From: Gemmobacter nectariphilus
Lineage (GTDB): Bacteria; Pseudomonadota; Alphaproteobacteria; Rhodobacterales; Rhodobacteraceae
NCBI GenBank assembly: GCA_020721445.1
Contig: DYMU01000013.1
Location: 1 to 64,000, forward strand
DNA: 64,000 nucleotides
Direction of reading: 5' to 3'
Part shown: positions 60,693-64,000 of the stretch, piece after piece
Layout of the letters: every line of letters begins with the position of its first letter
How positions within the stretch are numbered: position 1 is the stretch's first letter
The notes under the pieces: generated by a model
What the model was told of the DNA's origin: nothing
Seen by the model: the letters and a program-made list of their open reading frames with translations, nothing else
Databases searched by the model: none
Made by a program: the position numbers and the translations under genes

Positions 60693-61567
60693 GGCGTATC
60701 CTTGCAATGCGGACGCGGCACCCGGTCAAGACCGGGGCGGCGAAAGGAAACGGGAATACCCTTCCCGGACAGGGCTGTCAGGAATTTGGGCCCGGACGGG
60801 CGCAGGCTGTCAGTTTCAATGACAATCCGGGGGATGCGAACGGGACCGGGCACAGAACCGGGAACTGCGATACGTCGGGTCATGCATGCAGGCGCAGGTG
60901 TTGGTGGCGCTGCCAGAACAAGCTCGATCCCGCGTCTTTCGCGCGCCAGCATGATCGCCCCTGCCGGACCCGGACGCCCAAAGAACACCAACAACGGCAC
61001 CAGCGCCCGCATCCATCGCGGCAGATCGCGCTGCCAGGGCCGCACTTGGCTGATCTCGGCATAGGGCAGATCCCAATGCCACAGGCCCTGAGTGATCTTC
61101 AGCCCCGCAGCGGTCAGGCTGACTGCAAAACTGTCGGCGCGCCAGGCGATGTAGATCAGGCCCGCGCTGAGCCCCGCCATGGGCCACAGCAGCCAGGCCG
61201 CAGGGTTCAGCGCGCCGGTCGCGGGCCACCCCGGCGTTGCCCAGACCGGGATGCACAGGAAAACCGCGACCAGAGCAAATCCCAGAAGGTCCGGGATCAC
61301 GATGGCGGATGCGGCGGCATAGACGAAATGACCCCGTGCCGGCCGACGCCCCAGAAAATAGGCCGTCAGCGCCAGCATGACCAACACCGCCGACCACAGC
61401 CAGCCCAGACCGGGCACCGCGATCAGTGCGGCAACGATCAAGGCCAACACCGCAGCCCGCAGCGCCAGCCCCCTCAGGGCGGCAGGATGACCCACTTTGC
61501 GCAAAGCTGCCTCCTTTTCCGCTGCGACCCTACACGGTTGGCGCGGGCCAAGAATGATGTGGATCAT
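60689..61567 (-). CDS. Membrane protein of unknown function, PH-domain-like
   Basis: 292 aa. Three or four N-terminal helices (LALRAAVLALIVAALIAVPGLGWLWSAVLVMLALTAYFLG; AIVIPDLLGFALVAVFLCIPVW; WLLWPMAGLSAGLIYIAW), then a soluble part beginning FAVSLTAAGLKITQGLWHWDLPYAEISQVRPWQRDLP, typical of bacterial PH-like membrane proteins. C-terminal half is basic. ATG at 61567. Coupled by ATGA to the 797-aa exported protein and divergent from the gene at 61656. Confidence 0.75.
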   Translation of the reverse strand: MIHIILGPRQPCRVAAEKEAALRKVGHPAALRGLALRAAVLALIVAALIAVPGLGWLWSAVLVMLALTAYFLGRRPARGHFVYAAASAIVIPDLLGFALVAVFLCIPVWATPGWPATGALNPAAWLLWPMAGLSAGLIYIAWRADSFAVSLTAAGLKITQGLWHWDLPYAEISQVRPWQRDLPRWMRALVPLLVFFGRPGPAGAIMLARERRGIELVLAAPPTPAPACMTRRIAVPGSVPGPVRIPRIVIETDSLRPSGPKFLTALSGKGIPVSFRRPGLDRVPRPHCKDTP

Positions 61568-61655
61568 AGCGTCCGGTTCAAGCGGACGAAACGATACGCG
61601 CTTGAAAGGCGGTCTCAGGCGCCCCGATTCGCCGCCCGACCGAGAGGAAAAAGCC

Positions 61656-64000
61656 ATGAGACGAATTTTGGCCTCGATGATCGGGGCCGTGTTGATGACG
61701 CTTTTCACCCTGTCGATGGCATCGGCCCAAGGCACCACCTATGACCTGCGCAGCGCCGAATTCACCCTTCCCCCCGGATGGATACAGACCCATTCCAGCC
61801 GCGATCAATCCTATGATTTCGCAAGCCCGGACGGGCGCTTTCAACTTTGGGCGCGGTGGTGGTTCCCCGATGAACCCTTGCTGGGCTATGACAACATCGT
61901 GACGCATGAAAAGCGGACCCTCGCCGGTCAGGAGGCGCTGTTCATCCACACTGAAACCGGGTCCGACAGGACATTGCAGCTTGCCTTTCTGCAAGAGGAT
62001 GCAGAAGGTGAGATTTTCCTTTGGCAGGTCATCGGCACCGGGGTGTCGATGGTAGACCATCAGGCGATGTTTGATGCGCTTGTCTCGGGATTGCGGCTGA
62101 ACGGCCGGCCCGCGCTGGATGCGCAGGCCATGCCCGGTGCCGCGCCGCCCACCCCGCAAACTGCTGCTGCGGCCCATCAGGGCGCGATGTATCGTGACCC
62201 CGAGGGGGCCTTTGCCCTTCCCCTTCCCGACGGGTGGAGCGTGCAGACCACAGTTTCGGACGGTCTGCGTCAGGCGGTTCTGGTGTCGCCCAACCGGGAC
62301 GCCATGCTGCTGGCCACCGTCGCTTTTGCAGCCCGTGGCATGACCGCGGGCGCGGTGCTGGATGAACAGCTTGGCATCATCTACCGCGACTCGCTGGTGG
62401 TGAAGTCGATCGAGGACGAAGCTTACCCCGAGATCGCGGGTATCACGGTCCATGCCGTTGAAACCGTGGCAAAGGTCTATGCGATCAACGGGGTGGCGAT
62501 GCCTTATCCGCGCGGGCGGGTGTGGATCTACCGCGTCCCGGACGGGCAGGCCACGCCGGTGCCATTCCTGATCCTCAGCATCCGCCCGGAACAGGCCGCC
62601 CCGGGGCTTGAGGCGGACTTGGCCCGCATTGCGACGGGGTTCACCCTTGACGCCACGGTTGACGCCACGGTGCCCCCTGCCGCGCAGGTGCTGCCGGCAA
62701 CGGATCAGGGCATGGCAGGGCACCCGGCCGAAACCCTGCGGCCCGACCCCACCCAGCCGATCAGGGCCAGCAGCTTTGCCCCCGGCCAACCGGCGCTGAT
62801 CTTTGACGGACACGACCTTTCCGGGATGGTGCCGCTGGCGTTTGACAGCGCCCAATTCGACACCGACGCGGCCTTGCGCGGCGATGCGCTGGTCGTCTCC
62901 ATCGCGGCAGGCAAAGGCTGGGCCAATCTGGGCCTGGCAACTGCCGTGCCGGTACTGACGGTGCCGGATCGGACCTCGCAAACCGCGCAACGCATCACCG
63001 CCATCCTGGACGCGGACCAAAGTACCGGGATCACCTTTGCCTTGACGCCGGACCAAAGGGCAAATGAAGCGCCCGAGACGGCCGCAGACCTGCGCGTGCA
63101 ACTGCGCAGTCTGGGCGAAGGACAGGGAAAGCTTGAACTGATCCAGCGCGATCCCAGGCTGTCGCAGGCCGTCGCTTTCCCCTGGCCCCCGGGCGAGGCG
63201 GTGTTGCACCTGATCTTGCGCCCCGATCAGCGGATCGAACTGCGCGATGGCACCGGAACGCACCTGGCCGAAGTGACGCCGACCGGCGCCTTTGCCGGGC
63301 GCAGTTTTGCCTTGCAGACCTATGTTCAGCCGAACACCAAGAACAGCGCCGCCGCGCTGGTGCTTCGCCGGGTGTCGGTCGATACGATCCCTTTCGATGC
63401 CCCGCCCGATCTTGACGCCATCGCCGAAGGCCCGCGCAGCGCGGTTCTGTTCGACGGCTTTGCGCTGGGGCGGGCCTTTGAAAAGGTGTCGCGCAGAACG
63501 GCAGAAGTGGCGCGGTTCATCGGTCTGCATGACGGCGCATTGCGGGTGAACTGGGGCCCCGAGGACGGGGGAAGCTGGACCGGGATCGCCACGCCCGAGG
63601 CCGTCTTGTGGCTGGACCGCTTTACCGGCACGGCCGAGGCCCGCATTGATCTGGCTTTGGTGGGCCAAGACAGCAAGGATTTCGAGATTGCCTTGCAAAG
63701 CAGTTATTCCCTGCCGGGCAATCTGAGCGATAACAACTCGTATGTGCTGCGCTTTACGGGGCAGGCCGACGGCACCTACTCGGCGCTCAGCACACTGCGA
63801 TCAAAGGAAAAGGCGGGTCTGGTCGCGACCGGCCTGCCAGCAATTCCCGACCGTGTGACCCTGGTCCTGACCCCGGCGGGTGTCCGGGTTGAAGGCGCGG
63901 GTCTGCCCGACGGTGTGCTGCCGTTTCCCGAATTGCAGGACGGTGTGGGCCTGCGGATCGCGATCCACGCCCTTGCGTCACCCCAAAAGGATGGCGCGCT
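61656..64000 (+). CDS. Large exported multidomain protein, C terminus beyond the window
   Basis: At least 781 residues without a stop. Signal peptide MRRILASMIGAVLMTLFTLSMASA. Two modules alike: AEFTLPPGWIQTHSSRDQSYDFASPDGRF (about 35-150) and GAFALPLPDGWSVQTTVSDGLRQAVLVSPNRDAML (about 180-330), similar to modules in the 797-aa protein. From about residue 370, two or more beta-sandwich-like segments starting ALIFDGHDLSGMVPL and AVLFDGFALGRAFEKV, a form seen in LamG/glucanase-type (3-keto-disaccharide hydrolase-like) domains. GAGAGGAAA precedes the ATG. No catalytic motif was identified. Confidence 0.8.
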   Translation, partial: MRRILASMIGAVLMTLFTLSMASAQGTTYDLRSAEFTLPPGWIQTHSSRDQSYDFASPDGRFQLWARWWFPDEPLLGYDNIVTHEKRTLAGQEALFIHTETGSDRTLQLAFLQEDAEGEIFLWQVIGTGVSMVDHQAMFDALVSGLRLNGRPALDAQAMPGAAPPTPQTAAAAHQGAMYRDPEGAFALPLPDGWSVQTTVSDGLRQAVLVSPNRDAMLLATVAFAARGMTAGAVLDEQLGIIYRDSLVVKSIEDEAYPEIAGITVHAVETVAKVYAINGVAMPYPRGRVWIYRVPDGQATPVPFLILSIRPEQAAPGLEADLARIATGFTLDATVDATVPPAAQVLPATDQGMAGHPAETLRPDPTQPIRASSFAPGQPALIFDGHDLSGMVPLAFDSAQFDTDAALRGDALVVSIAAGKGWANLGLATAVPVLTVPDRTSQTAQRITAILDADQSTGITFALTPDQRANEAPETAADLRVQLRSLGEGQGKLELIQRDPRLSQAVAFPWPPGEAVLHLILRPDQRIELRDGTGTHLAEVTPTGAFAGRSFALQTYVQPNTKNSAAALVLRRVSVDTIPFDAPPDLDAIAEGPRSAVLFDGFALGRAFEKVSRRTAEVARFIGLHDGALRVNWGPEDGGSWTGIATPEAVLWLDRFTGTAEARIDLALVGQDSKDFEIALQSSYSLPGNLSDNNSYVLRFTGQADGTYSALSTLRSKEKAGLVATGLPAIPDRVTLVLTPAGVRVEGAGLPDGVLPFPELQDGVGLRIAIHALASPQKDGA

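Noticed and set aside
61578-63698. 706-aa minus-strand frame opposite the last gene
   Set aside because: The plus frame has a signal peptide, SD and module repeats; the minus frame has none of these.

Overview
The window is a high-GC alphaproteobacterial chromosome segment from a purple non-sulfur (Rhodobacter-group, Rhodobacteraceae) phototroph. The left half carries most of a photosynthesis gene cluster in the order known from Rhodobacter/Cereibacter: crtI (partial), crtA-bchIDO, then convergent idi-bchP-bch2-bchG-bchJ-bchE with ppsR and ppaA, then a long rightward operon bchF-N-B-H-L-M-lhaA-puhA-puhB-puhC-(puhD-like)-acsF-puhE-hemA, followed by cycA (cytochrome c2). Both the oxygen-sensitive (bchE) and oxygen-dependent (acsF) ring-E cyclases are present. 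Seven perfect TGT-N12-ACA palindromes (the PpsR/CrtJ operator form) lie in front of crtI/crtA, bchG, bchE and ppaA/bchF, and a TTGA-N6-TCAA FnrL-type box precedes bchE. Bacteriochlorophyll and carotenoid synthesis, reaction-centre H subunit, assembly factors, ALA synthase, c2 and the redox/light regulators are therefore kept together.

30.2-42.7 kb is a nitrogen-scavenging block, all leftward: urtA-B-C-D-E (urea ABC transporter) and ureD-A-(small His-rich membrane protein)-B-(phasin-like)-C-E-F-G (urease and nickel chaperones). A six-copy 17-bp tandem repeat separates urtA from urtB. A ribokinase-like gene follows.

43.9-47.4 kb is a general-stress-response module: a HisKA_2-type sensor kinase, an EcfG-type sigma factor, a tiny NepR anti-sigma factor and a divergent phyR, with two interleaved GGAAC-N16/17-CGTT promoters on opposite strands between nepR and phyR. 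47.5-49.8 kb holds a small secreted protein, then a translationally coupled pair: an H-NOX-fold protein that lacks the proximal heme histidine and the YxSxR motif but has a CX4 cysteine ladder, and a diguanylate cyclase with an HNOBA-like sensor domain. pstB-phoU-phoB (50.1-52.3 kb) is preceded by Pho-box repeats but has no pstSCA beside it. An RND permease/adaptor pair and a CorA transporter run leftward to 57.8 kb.

At 57.95 kb is tRNA-Cys(GCA). Abutting its 3' end is a cut-off SPOR-like coding remnant that is in frame, across one TAG codon, with a 797-aa exported protein. The last 6 kb is a divergent locus of large exported proteins with repeated 'LPxGW' domains plus a membrane protein, none of known function; it is the least explained part of the window and may be the left edge of a tRNA-associated island. 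The last gene runs off the end.

An intergenic repeat family (C/G-rich hairpin followed by a GGGGTATTTTTGCCAAGAGGA-like core) occurs at least three times, once supplying the bchL ribosome-binding site, and a fourth copy is read through in frame inside bchB. All functional calls come from reading the sequence and recalled family features; no searches were run.
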